From contig NZ_JASCXJ010000030.1 in assembly GCF_030271535.1 (NCBI RefSeq), positions 1 to 34,568 of the forward strand: a DNA stretch of 34,568 nucleotides. Reading direction: 5' to 3'. This stretch comes from Nocardiopsis sp. ATB16-24. Lineage in GTDB: Bacteria > Actinomycetota > Actinomycetes > Streptosporangiales > Streptosporangiaceae. Numbering within the stretch: position 1 is the stretch's first letter; every line of letters begins with the position of its first letter. The notes under the pieces are model-generated. The model was given only the letters and a program-made list of their open reading frames with translations, was not told the origin of the DNA and did no database searches. Both the position numbers and the translations under genes were made by a program. Positions 15,948-22,067 of the stretch are shown here, in pieces.

Positions 15948-16769
15948 CTACGTCGGGTCGATCAGGGATCGGATCAGAGCCCGGGAGTCTTCACCTGACA
16001 GTGCGGTCGCGGTGATGTGCCGCCACAGGCTTTCGTACTGCTCCAGGTGGCTGGGCTTCTCCAGGAACAGTTCATCAGACCACGTCGACACGTACACCGT
16101 GCCCGGATCGGGCTCGGGAAAGTCCATGATGACGAACGGGGCGGTCAGCGCGGCATGTGGGCCGACGCTGTCCGGTATCACCTGGATACCCAGTCGCGGC
16201 CCCTGCACCTCCAAGAGGTGAGAGAGCTGTCCGGGCGGGCTCTTGCGGAGCGCGGCCTCATCGATCACCGCCCAGTACAGCGGGGCGTCCGGGCCGGTGA
16301 GTACCTGTTTGCGGATCATGCGGGCCTGGACACGGCGGTCGACTTCGTCCTCGTCGGTGATGCCGCCGGAGCGGATGACGGCCTGGGCATATTCCTCGGT
16401 TTGGAGTAGCCCGGGGATCGCGAGCGCCTCGAAGGTGCGGATGCTGCGGGTTTCGGCTTCAAGGCCAACAAACGTTCCGGCCCCCCATACGTCGGAGTAG
16501 GACACCCACCATCCTCGCTGTCGTGCCTGCCGGACGAGGGTGAGAGCGGCCTCCCGCTGCTCGGGGTCGGTGACGTCGTAGATGTCGAGCAAATCCTCGA
16601 TGTCGCGCCGGTTTGGGCGCTTCCACTGGTTCTGCTCGATGTGGGTCAGCTTGCCGCGTGACCATCCGAGCGTGTCGGTGACGTGTTGGGCAGTGAATCC
16701 CTTTGCCTCGCGCAGTTCGCGGAGAAGGTTCGACAGGCGCCGGCGGCGCACGGTCGGTGATCCGGACAC
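15948..16769 (-). CDS. XRE-family regulator with C-terminal DUF5753-type domain (WhiJ-like)
   Basis: A 273-residue regulator. The N-terminal GSPTVRRRRLSNLLRELRE leads into an HTH_31-type helix-turn-helix (about 12-66, with TLGWSRGKLTHIEQNQ as the DNA-reading part). The C-terminal half has YSDVWGAGTFVGLEAETRSI, IPGLLQTEEYAQAVI, VPGDAP-like LTGPDAPLYWAVIDEAAL and VYVSTWSDELFLEKP, all marks of the DUF5753 domain that accompanies DUF397 partners. The GTG at 16769 behind AAGGAG is chosen over an in-frame extension to 16919, because family members begin at this GSPTVRRRRL segment. A TAGGAT -10 box lies 33 bases upstream. Part of an accessory island; such pairs are frequently exchanged between actinomycetes. 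Confidence 0.93.
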   Translation of the reverse strand: MSGSPTVRRRRLSNLLRELREAKGFTAQHVTDTLGWSRGKLTHIEQNQWKRPNRRDIEDLLDIYDVTDPEQREAALTLVRQARQRGWWVSYSDVWGAGTFVGLEAETRSIRTFEALAIPGLLQTEEYAQAVIRSGGITDEDEVDRRVQARMIRKQVLTGPDAPLYWAVIDEAALRKSPPGQLSHLLEVQGPRLGIQVIPDSVGPHAALTAPFVIMDFPEPDPGTVYVSTWSDELFLEKPSHLEQYESLWRHITATALSGEDSRALIRSLIDPT

Positions 16770-16801
16770 GTCGGGGCTCCTTCGAGGTCGACTGTGTCCT
16801 G

Positions 16802-16856
16802 ATCCTATTCCGATCTTCGCACTATGGGACATTTCTCCGTCCGCCAATCTCATAGT
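16802..16856 (-). promoter_or_regulatory. XRE promoter with flanking inverted repeat
   Basis: On the minus strand TAGGAT (16807-16802) is a good -10 box, 33 bases before the GTG start. No convincing -35 box is visible. Just upstream ACTATG (16821-16826) and CATAGT (16851-16856) form an inverted repeat across the -35 region, a plausible operator. Confidence 0.5.
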
Positions 16857-16882
16857 CGTGCGCCAGGTGTAGCTGGAAGCAT

Positions 16883-16943
16883 CCAATGTAGACGTTGGTA
16901 TTGCAATTTCAGCGACCAATGGAGATCATGGCGGTACCCAATG
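16883..16943. promoter_or_regulatory. Three phased CCAATG boxes in the divergent promoter region
   Basis: CCAATG occurs at 16883, 16916 and 16938, spacings of 33 and 22 bases, that is three and two turns of an 11-base helix. The boxes would lie on one face of the DNA. The complement CATTGG recurs in the palindrome at 15673-15690. A repeated-site operator for the XRE protein is the obvious guess. Confidence 0.45.
16901..16929 (+). promoter_or_regulatory. Possible promoter of the three-gene chain
   Basis: TTGCAA (16901-16906), 17 bases, GATCAT (16924-16929). The second CCAATG box lies in the spacer and the third just downstream, where a bound regulator would block or aid polymerase. Confidence 0.4.
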
Positions 16944-16946
16944 CAT
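16935..16946. repeat. Right inverted repeat beside the DUF397/XRE cassette
   Basis: TACCCAATGCAT is the exact reverse complement of 15673-15684, 1.25 kb away. Flanking bases do not match, so the shared unit is 12 bases. Confidence 0.75.
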
Positions 16947-16990
16947 ACGCCGGGCCTCCCACCCGGCACCCTGTGTGAAGGAGGCGCTTC

Positions 16991-17284
16991 GTGCGCTACC
17001 TGCTTCTGACCTTGTCCGCGCTGCGCCTTTCGGCCCGCGCTCTCGTCCACCACACCCGCGTGGCCATGCGGCGACGCTCGCGGCGTGTGCGCCGCTACGC
17101 CCAGAACATGCGCCCCGCCCGCCCCAACGTGATCACCGGGCCTATCCCGCTCATCACCGCTCTGACCGCGTCGGGGGCACACACCCCGTTCCTGCCGTGG
17201 GGCGCCCGTCGCGCCGACCGGTCCTGGTCCGGTGGCGTGGCGCTGGTGGAGCTGGCGCTGCCCCGTCTGGCGGTGGCCGGATGA
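16991..17284 (+). CDS. Small basic protein with N-terminal hydrophobic stretch, unknown
   Basis: A 97-residue protein with no family I recognise. It begins MRYLLLTLSALRLSARALVHH, a short amphipathic or hydrophobic stretch, followed by a very basic segment (about 27-42, mostly Arg). The rest is Ala/Pro/Gly-rich. The GTG start lies eight bases behind a perfect AAGGAGG, so translation is credible. The stop overlaps the ATG of the next gene (ATGA), the first link in a chain of three coupled genes. It diverges from the XRE/DUF397 pair across a region with three CCAATG boxes. A peripheral membrane or nucleic-acid-binding role could be imagined, but nothing supports either. Confidence 0.65.
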   Translation: MRYLLLTLSALRLSARALVHHTRVAMRRRSRRVRRYAQNMRPARPNVITGPIPLITALTASGAHTPFLPWGARRADRSWSGGVALVELALPRLAVAG

Positions 17285-17631
17285 TTCCCGCCCCGCGCCC
17301 GGTGATCCCGCCCCCGTGCGGGGAAAGCGCCCTCGACACATGCGCCCGACGCCGGGTGTGTGTGGAGGAGGCCGGGCATGAGGGCGCGCACGTGGACGTG
17401 ACCGGCTACCGGTGGGAGGAGCCCCAAGCCGTGCTGGCCCGGCTCCACCAGGCCTGGGGAAGCACCCACCGCATCGCCTGGACCGGTACCTACTGGGTGG
17501 CCACCGCCCACGACCGGCGTGCTCGTTGGCGCTCCCACGTGGAGCCCACCCCCGCCCAGCTGGAGGCCGACCTTCGCCGCCACACCGGACACCCACCGGT
17601 CCCGCACCCCAGGAAGGGGACCCCGTGGTGA
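17281..17631 (+). CDS. Small protein with C-x5-C-x5-H-x3-H motif, unknown
   Basis: A 116-residue protein. CARRRVCVEEAGHEGAH (21-37) places two Cys and two His as in many small actinomycete proteins with a GHxGxH ending, a likely zinc site. The second half (about 45-105), with HRIAWTGTYWVATAHDR and PTPAQLEADLRRH, resembles the small Trp-rich domain common on actinomycete integrative elements and in Streptomyces regulatory loci. I cannot assign a function. Its ATG overlaps the previous stop, and its own TGA overlaps the GTG of the next gene, so all three are probably made in fixed proportion. Confidence 0.7.
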   Translation: MIPAPRPVIPPPCGESALDTCARRRVCVEEAGHEGAHVDVTGYRWEEPQAVLARLHQAWGSTHRIAWTGTYWVATAHDRRARWRSHVEPTPAQLEADLRRHTGHPPVPHPRKGTPW

Positions 17632-17861
17632 CCACACGACGCAGGCCACGGCCGGGTGCCACGTCGTCCGACCGACCGCTCACCCCCGCCGAACAGGAAG
17701 CGGTGGAACGCCAGGGCACCTACCTGGCCTGGGTCCGCACCACCCACCCCGACACCGGACCGGGACTGTTCACCGACGGTGTGTGCGGCGGCTCCCCACT
17801 CACCGGCAAGGACGAACAAACGACGCCCCGCCCCAAGGGGTCTCAGGACACGGCCATCTGA
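17628..17861 (+). CDS. Small hydrophilic protein, unknown
   Basis: A 77-residue protein, third in the coupled chain. It starts at one of two adjacent GTG codons (17625 or 17628); the second overlaps the previous stop as GTGA, and AAGGGGA lies upstream. A disordered basic start is followed by LTPAEQEAVERQGTYLAWVRTTHP, a likely helix, and a polar tail. No family recognised. About 250 bases without a clear gene follow before the broken HTH gene. Confidence 0.6.
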   Translation: MTTRRRPRPGATSSDRPLTPAEQEAVERQGTYLAWVRTTHPDTGPGLFTDGVCGGSPLTGKDEQTTPRPKGSQDTAI

Positions 17862-18117
17862 ACCCTCTGACACCGCCGGTGCGGTGCGGGCGAAGACCCC
17901 GCCCGCACCGCGCCGGGACGCGGGCGTCCGTGCTCCCGCCCCCGAGGGAAAGGAGGCCGCGCCCGCGTCTCCACCCGCCCCGCACACCTCCGGCCGTCTC
18001 CGGCCGCCTGTGCCCCTTGAGCCCCTGGACGGCCTGACGGGCCTTCCCGCCCCCAGACGGCGCCACCGCACCAAGGGACCCGACCGTGCCCCCGCCCACC
18101 CTCACCCAGACCCACCG

Positions 18118-18851
18118 ATGAACACCACACCCACCACACCCACCACACCCACCGGTTCCGCCGGTTCCGCCAACCCCGCCGGTTCCACCCCACCGGACGC
18201 GAAGACACCCACCCGCGTCTCGCTGTGCGGGCACTGCGGACGCCCCCACCACACCGCACCCCCCGCCCTCCGCTGCGCCTGCATCCCGGCCGAGGTGTGG
18301 AACGAACCAGAAGCGGCCCGCGCGATACGCACCCTGGACCTGGGCGCGCTGATCCGCCTTGTGCGCGCCCACCCCCGGACCCGGCACCTGCCCCAGACCG
18401 CCCTGGCCGCCTGACCGGCCTGTCCCAGGCCACCGTCTCCCGCCTGGAGAGCGGCGCCCACGCCAACGTGGGCGTACACCGCTGCCGCCAGGCCCTCACC
18501 GGCCTGGGCGCACCCCGGCCCGAAGACGACACCCCACCCCCAGCCCCGGCCCCGCCCCCGCAGGTGCCCGCGGGCGTACCGTGCGTGGTCATCACCAGCC
18601 CGGTCCCCCTCCACGTACGCGTACTGGACTCCCCCCACGGCGAGGCGGCTCCCCGCTCCCTCGGGCAAGGCGAGGTCACCTTTCTGTCCCACACCGGCGG
18701 CCCCCGCCTGCTCCTTGACCAAGGCACCACCTGGGGCATGACCAGCACCCCCGACGGAACCACCGCCTGGTTCACCTTGGCCACCACCGCACACACCAAC
18801 CCCCAAGGACCAGACGACACCACACCACCCGCCCAGCACACCGACACATAG
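18118..18851 (+). pseudogene. Frameshifted HTH regulator gene with N-terminal Cys motif
   Basis: The first frame starts at ATG 18118, has a CGHCGRPHH/CAC cysteine motif (about residues 38-55) and proceeds through RTLDLGALIRLVRAHPRTRHLPQTALAA, then hits TGA at 18412-18414. The +1 frame resumes exactly where an XRE helix-turn-helix should continue: LTGLSQATVSRLESGAH, and runs to the TAG at 18849-18851. Restoring one C in GCCGCCTGACC would join the halves into a protein of about 244 residues. The C-terminal part (RVLDSPHG to TAWFTLATTA) is not recognised. Either a recent pseudogene, a sequencing error or, less likely, a programmed shift. The start has no good ribosome binding site. Confidence 0.7.
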
Positions 18852-18867
18852 ACCCGGCGGCGCGGGG

Positions 18868-18960
18868 GTGACCGGGCGCGCGGAGTTGTCCACAGGCTGG
18901 GGAAGGGGCTTTCGCGGCGGCTTCGGCCGTCCGAACCTGGAAGAGGAGGACCGGCGTTCC
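18868..18960 (+). repeat. Right copy of the duplicated pilin leader
   Basis: Counterpart of 15361-15453 (six mismatches in 93 bases). It forms the 5' leader of the intact pilin gene and contains a CGGC-TTCG-GCCG tetraloop hairpin, which the left copy breaks with an A. Confidence 0.9.
18886..18894 (+). promoter_or_regulatory. DnaA-box-like TTGTCCACA in the pilin leader
   Basis: TTGTCCACA equals the DnaA-box consensus preferred in Streptomyces. The left repeat copy has TTTTCCACA (15379-15387), and the ssd leader has TTTTCCACA on the minus strand (24440-24432). It may be a shared regulatory element rather than a DnaA site. Confidence 0.35.
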
Positions 18961-18986
18961 CGTCGGCCCCGACCAGGGAGGTTGCC

Positions 18987-19181
18987 ATGTCCGTTCTCAC
19001 GCGTCCGTTCCCGCGCACCGCCGCGTCCGGCGCAGACGCCGGCATGACCACGGCGGAATACGCTCTGTGCACCGTCACAGCGGTCGCGTTCGCCGGAGTC
19101 CTGTACGCCGTCGTCACCAGCGGCGGGGTCAGGGAGGCACTCACCAACCTCGTGGTCAATGCGCTCAGCACGGGCTTGTGA
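18987..19181 (+). CDS. Flp-type pilin (DUF4244)
   Basis: A 64-residue pilin precursor. After a basic 19-residue leader comes G-MTTAEYAL: prepilin peptidase cleavage after Gly19 gives a mature protein with Glu at +5 and Tyr at +6, the Flp signature. The following CTVTAVAFAGVLYAVVTSGGV is the membrane/assembly helix and the tail VREALTNLVVNALSTGL is amphipathic. AGGGAGG precedes the ATG. It is the structural subunit of a Tad pilus powered by TadA. A prepilin peptidase gene (TadV) is not in the window. The stop lies inside the overlapping tadE-like gene. A broken second copy lies 3.5 kb upstream. Confidence 0.9.
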   Translation: MSVLTRPFPRTAASGADAGMTTAEYALCTVTAVAFAGVLYAVVTSGGVREALTNLVVNALSTGL

Positions 19182-19509
19182 CCGAGGCTCGGTGACGGCG
19201 GAGGCGGCGATGACGCTGCCCTCCCTGCTGCTCGTGCTGGGCGTGGCACTCGGGGCGGTGGAGGCGGCCTCCGCTCGACTCGCCTGCGCAGACGCCGCGC
19301 GTGTGGGCGCCCGAGCTTTGGCTCGGGGGGAGTCCCATGGTCAGGCACGCGCCCTGGCCCTGTCCGCGGCGCCCGCCGAAGCCCACGTCGACCTGGCCGA
19401 GGACGGGGACATGGTCCGCGTCACCGTACGGACCGAACTCCGACTCGCCCTCACCCTTCCCGTGGAGGTGGAAGGCGGCGCCGCCGTCCCACGCGAACCG
19501 GGGAGCTGA
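19159..19509 (+). CDS. TadE-like minor pilin
   Basis: A 116-residue TadE-like protein. RGSVTAEAAMTLPSLLLVLGVALGAVEAASAR (9-40) is the typical start of actinobacterial TadE proteins: a Glu five residues into a pseudopilin-like hydrophobic helix. ADAARVGARALARGE follows, as in the family. The rest is a small extracytoplasmic domain. The ATG overlaps the pilin gene by 23 bases; a GTG at 19192 is an alternative but would cut the conserved RGSVTAE start. Its stop overlaps the next ATG (TGATG). Thought to be a minor pilin or assembly factor of the Tad pilus. Confidence 0.88.
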   Translation: MRSARACDRGSVTAEAAMTLPSLLLVLGVALGAVEAASARLACADAARVGARALARGESHGQARALALSAAPAEAHVDLAEDGDMVRVTVRTELRLALTLPVEVEGGAAVPREPGS

Positions 19510-19868
19510 TGCCCGTGCGCTCCGACTCCGGTTCGGCCACCGTCTGGTGGACGGCCCTGAGCGCCCTGCTGTGGTTCGTGACCCTCGCCGTCGTGGCGAC
19601 GGCCACGGCACGGCTCGACAGGGACCGCGCCACCACCGCCGCCGACCTCACCGCGCTCACGGCCGCCGCCGACGCCGTGCACGGTACCGAGCGGGCCTGT
19701 GCGAAGGCCCGTGCCACCGCCGAGGCCAACCGGGCCTCCCTCACCTCCTGCGTCCTCACCGGACCCTTCGCGGAGGTGGTGGTCTCGGTCCCCTCGTCCC
19801 TCATCGATCGGCGGGTCATGGCGCGCGCCCGCGCCGGACCCGCCGCCGTCTCCCACGAGGAAGTGTGA
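19509..19868 (+). CDS. TadE/TadG-like protein of the helicase/secretion neighbourhood (Rv3654c-like)
   Basis: A 119-residue protein with one N-terminal membrane helix (WWTALSALLWFVTLAVVATATA, 13-34 roughly) followed by RLDRDRATTAADLTALTAAADAV, the conserved A-DLTALA-A pattern of TadG-like proteins, and a short extracytoplasmic domain with two cysteines. This corresponds to the family TIGRFAM called helicase/secretion neighbourhood TadE-like, and to Rv3654c. Translation is coupled on both sides by TGATG overlaps. Likely exported through the Sec or Tad pathway and associated with the pilus. Confidence 0.88.
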   Translation: MPVRSDSGSATVWWTALSALLWFVTLAVVATATARLDRDRATTAADLTALTAAADAVHGTERACAKARATAEANRASLTSCVLTGPFAEVVVSVPSSLIDRRVMARARAGPAAVSHEEV

Positions 19869-20314
19869 TGAGCCCCGTACCCGCCCCCCTGCTGATGTGC
19901 GCCCTCATGCTGTGTTCTCCGAGCCAGTCCGGGGACGCGCCCTCTCCCGGCCCCACGACCGCCGCGTCCGCACCGCACACCGCCTCCCCCGAGGCCCCCG
20001 GGGCGTATACCGCCCCGGCCGCGAGCACCTTCGCCTTCCCATCGCCCGCGCCGCCTCCCGAGGCGGTCCATCGAGCGGCGCTCGCTCCCCCGACGGCCAC
20101 GCCGATACCCGTCCACGTACGGCCGATGTCGCGGCACACGGTCGCCTCCCCCGACCCGGTCGATACCGTTTCCCGGATCATCGGACATGTCTCCTGCGGC
20201 ATCCTCGTGCTGCTGTGCGCCGTGCTGCCCGCCCTGCGGTTGACCGTCGGCTGGCCGCGTTTTCCCGCTCCGTACGTGGGCCGGCGGCGCCAGGGGAGAG
20301 GCCGCCCCCACTGA
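19868..20314 (+). CDS. Pro/Ala/Ser-rich membrane protein in the tad block, unknown
   Basis: A 148-residue protein with no recognised family. The N-terminus (PAPLLMCALMLCSPSQS) resembles a short signal peptide, without a canonical lipobox. Residues about 20-90 are low-complexity Pro/Ala/Ser/Thr, like a wall-spanning linker. A second hydrophobic segment, IIGHVSCGILVLLCAVLPALRL, lies near 104-125, followed by a basic tail. The start overlaps the previous stop (TGATG), so it belongs to the pilin operon. A surface-exposed tether or assembly factor is conceivable but unsupported. Confidence 0.7.
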   Translation: MSPVPAPLLMCALMLCSPSQSGDAPSPGPTTAASAPHTASPEAPGAYTAPAASTFAFPSPAPPPEAVHRAALAPPTATPIPVHVRPMSRHTVASPDPVDTVSRIIGHVSCGILVLLCAVLPALRLTVGWPRFPAPYVGRRRQGRGRPH

Positions 20315-20331
20315 CACCGGAGGGCTCCTTC

Positions 20332-20370
20332 ATGGCCGGGGCGGGCCGGTGGGTGGTACCACCGTGGTGA
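20332..20370 (+). CDS. Possible 12-codon leader peptide
   Basis: An ATG behind a strong GGAGG opens MAGAGRWVVPPW, whose stop overlaps the GTG of the next small gene as GTGA. The best ribosome binding site in this stretch belongs to this peptide, not to the next gene, which would then depend on coupling. It holds two Trp and two Pro near the end. Attenuation or simple coupling are both possible. Confidence 0.35.
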   Translation: MAGAGRWVVPPW

Positions 20371-20543
20371 GGGGCGGCACCGCCTTTTTCGTCGCGGTCC
20401 TCGGCGCCGCGTCCGTTGCACCGCTTCCCGCCGACGCGTTCGTCGACGCCGACGATCCGGCGGGTCTCGGCGTCGCCGCACCCCTGCCGCATGAGCCGCA
20501 GGTACGCCGCTCGTTCAGCGATGAGCCTCCCTGGGACCGGTGA
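20367..20543 (+). CDS. Small secreted protein in the tad block, unknown
   Basis: A 58-residue protein beginning RGGTAFFVAVLGAASVAPLPADA, a good Sec signal peptide with cleavage likely after A-D-A. The mature part is only about 34 residues, acidic and proline-rich (DADDPAGLGV, EPQVRRSFSDEPPW). No family recognised. Start options are GTG 20349, 20364 and 20367; the last overlaps the stop of a 12-codon upstream peptide. It is the last plus-strand gene before the convergent tadC. The position suggests an extracytoplasmic partner of the pilus. Confidence 0.5.
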   Translation: MRGGTAFFVAVLGAASVAPLPADAFVDADDPAGLGVAAPLPHEPQVRRSFSDEPPWDR

Positions 20544-20641
20544 TGTTCGGTCCTCGCGGACCTGGAAGCGCGTCGCACTCCTTGAACCGGGACGTCGCGA
20601 CCACCACCGGAACCCGAGGCCGCCCCGACCGTGTCGAGGAG

Positions 20642-21349
20642 TCAGCCGCCCAGGGCCCGGGAGAGGAGTTCGGCGGCCATCGGGACGATCCCGAGGAGTA
20701 CGAACGCGGGCAGGAAGCACAGGCCCAGCGGAGCCACGACCAGCACGCCCAACCGTTCGACCCGGGCCGTGCTCCGCGCCCGCAGGGCCCTGCGCAGATC
20801 CGCCGCGTGTCGGTCCAGGAGTTCGGCGACCGGTGCCCCCGTGTCCGCGGCCCGTGTCAGGTCCCGTCCCACCGAGGCCAACGGTTCGGGAAGCGCGGGA
20901 CGCCGCCACGCCTCGGCCGGTTCCGCGCCCAGCCGCAACTGTTCGGCCACCGCCGACAGCTCCTCGCCCAGTCCGCCCCGTGCCGCGCGGGAGACCGCTG
21001 TGAGGCAGGCGGGGACCGTCGCCCCGGCGCGGACGCCCGCAGCGATCAGTCCGATGACCACGGGCAGGTCCGAGGTCACCGGCAGTCGCTTCGGGCGGGC
21101 GGCGGCCCTCCGGGCACGTATCCACAGGGCCGCCCCGGCGCCGGCCGTGAGGAGGCATCCGAGCACGCCGAACGTCATCGTGGCCGTCACGAGTACGACC
21201 GCCCCCGCCAGGAGCGGTCCCCATCGCCGGAGCGGCGATCCCTTCCGGGGAGGCGAGGGGGAGGGCGGACGCAACCGATGCGCCGGCCCCGCACCCGACA
21301 GCGTCCACGCGCCGGCCGCCGCGCACACCGCCGCGACCATCAGGAACAT
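20642..21349 (-). CDS. tadC: TadC-like type II secretion F-domain membrane protein
   Basis: A 235-residue inner-membrane platform protein of the Tad pilus. Membrane segments lie near 2-20, 46-78 and 200-230. The cytoplasmic T2SSF domain between them holds LPVVIGLIAAGVRAGATVPACL and GRDLTRAADTGAPVAELLDRHAADLRR, the E/T-G-A-P-x-x-x-L pattern of GspF domains. Corresponds to Rv3657c. ATG start behind GGAAGGG. Last gene of the ssd-tadA-tadB-tadC operon, 34 bases after tadB; convergent with the pilin block. Confidence 0.9.
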   Translation of the reverse strand: MFLMVAAVCAAAGAWTLSGAGPAHRLRPPSPSPPRKGSPLRRWGPLLAGAVVLVTATMTFGVLGCLLTAGAGAALWIRARRAAARPKRLPVTSDLPVVIGLIAAGVRAGATVPACLTAVSRAARGGLGEELSAVAEQLRLGAEPAEAWRRPALPEPLASVGRDLTRAADTGAPVAELLDRHAADLRRALRARSTARVERLGVLVVAPLGLCFLPAFVLLGIVPMAAELLSRALGG

Positions 21350-21383
21350 CCGTGATCCCTTCCTCTACGTCGGGTGAAGGCGT

Positions 21384-22067
21384 TCAGACGGCGGCGGTCG
21401 CCGAGCGCACCATGCGCAGGGTCCACCAGACTCCGAGAGCGTCCAGGGCCACCCCGAGCACCAGGCACGTCAGGCCCAGGGGTGTGGTGAACAGGAAGGC
21501 CAACGGCGACCCTCCCAAGGCGAGGGACATCGCCGTACCGACCAGCGGCAGCCCGGTGAGCACGAACGCGGTGGCGCGCGGCCCGCTGGTGCGGGCGATG
21601 GCCTCGGACCGTTGGTCCTCCCGCTCGGTGAGATCGCGCGCCAACGTGTCCACCACCTCGGCCAGGCCCGCCCCGGTGTCCGCCGCCACCTCCCAGCACA
21701 CCGCCAGGTAGGCCAGGGCCCACAGGTCGGGATCGCGGCCGGCCGCAAGACGTAGCGACTCCGCGTCGGCCGCCACCGGACCCACCAGAGGCCCCGCCTC
21801 GGCGGCGGCCACGCGGAGGGCCTCCTGGGGCGGCTGTCCGGCCCGCAACTCCGCGGCCAGCACCCGGCACAGCATCACCACCGCGCGGCGTCGGTCCGCG
21901 CTCCCCCCGGCGCGGACCGACGGCACCCGCCACCCGGTGCGCCGGATCGTCGGCGCCCGGGGGCGGCCCAGTACACGTCCCAGGCGGTCGCGGGCGGCGT
22001 CGGGGAACAGGGACAGCAGCACCAGGGCCGCCGCACAGGCCACCAGGGCGCTCAGCACCGTCGCCAC
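21384..22067 (-). CDS. tadB: TadB-like type II secretion F-domain membrane protein
   Basis: A 227-residue T2SSF-domain protein, partner of TadC in the membrane platform. It begins with a membrane helix (VLSALVACAAALVLLSLF) and ends with a pair around 176-215 (AFVLTGLPLVGTAMSLAL and LGLTCLVLGVALDALGVWW). The cytoplasmic part has VMLCRVLAAELRAGQPPQEALRVAA and VAADTGAGLAEVVDTLARDL, the F-domain repeat signature. The frame is open upstream inside tadA, but the GTG at 22067, 16 bases before the tadA stop, gives the natural TM start. Corresponds to Rv3658c. Confidence 0.88.
   Translation of the reverse strand: MATVLSALVACAAALVLLSLFPDAARDRLGRVLGRPRAPTIRRTGWRVPSVRAGGSADRRRAVVMLCRVLAAELRAGQPPQEALRVAAAEAGPLVGPVAADAESLRLAAGRDPDLWALAYLAVCWEVAADTGAGLAEVVDTLARDLTEREDQRSEAIARTSGPRATAFVLTGLPLVGTAMSLALGGSPLAFLFTTPLGLTCLVLGVALDALGVWWTLRMVRSATAAV

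Noticed and set aside
16770..16919. N-terminal extension of the XRE regulator
   Set aside because: The added 50 residues are unlike family members, which start at the GSPTVRRRRL segment. The GTG at 16769 has AAGGAG and a -10 box upstream, inside the supposed coding part.
15361..18960. Transposon target-site duplication around the island
   Set aside because: The repeats are about 93 bases long, extend into coding sequence and differ at six positions. Target duplications are short and identical when fresh. No transposase or integrase is present.
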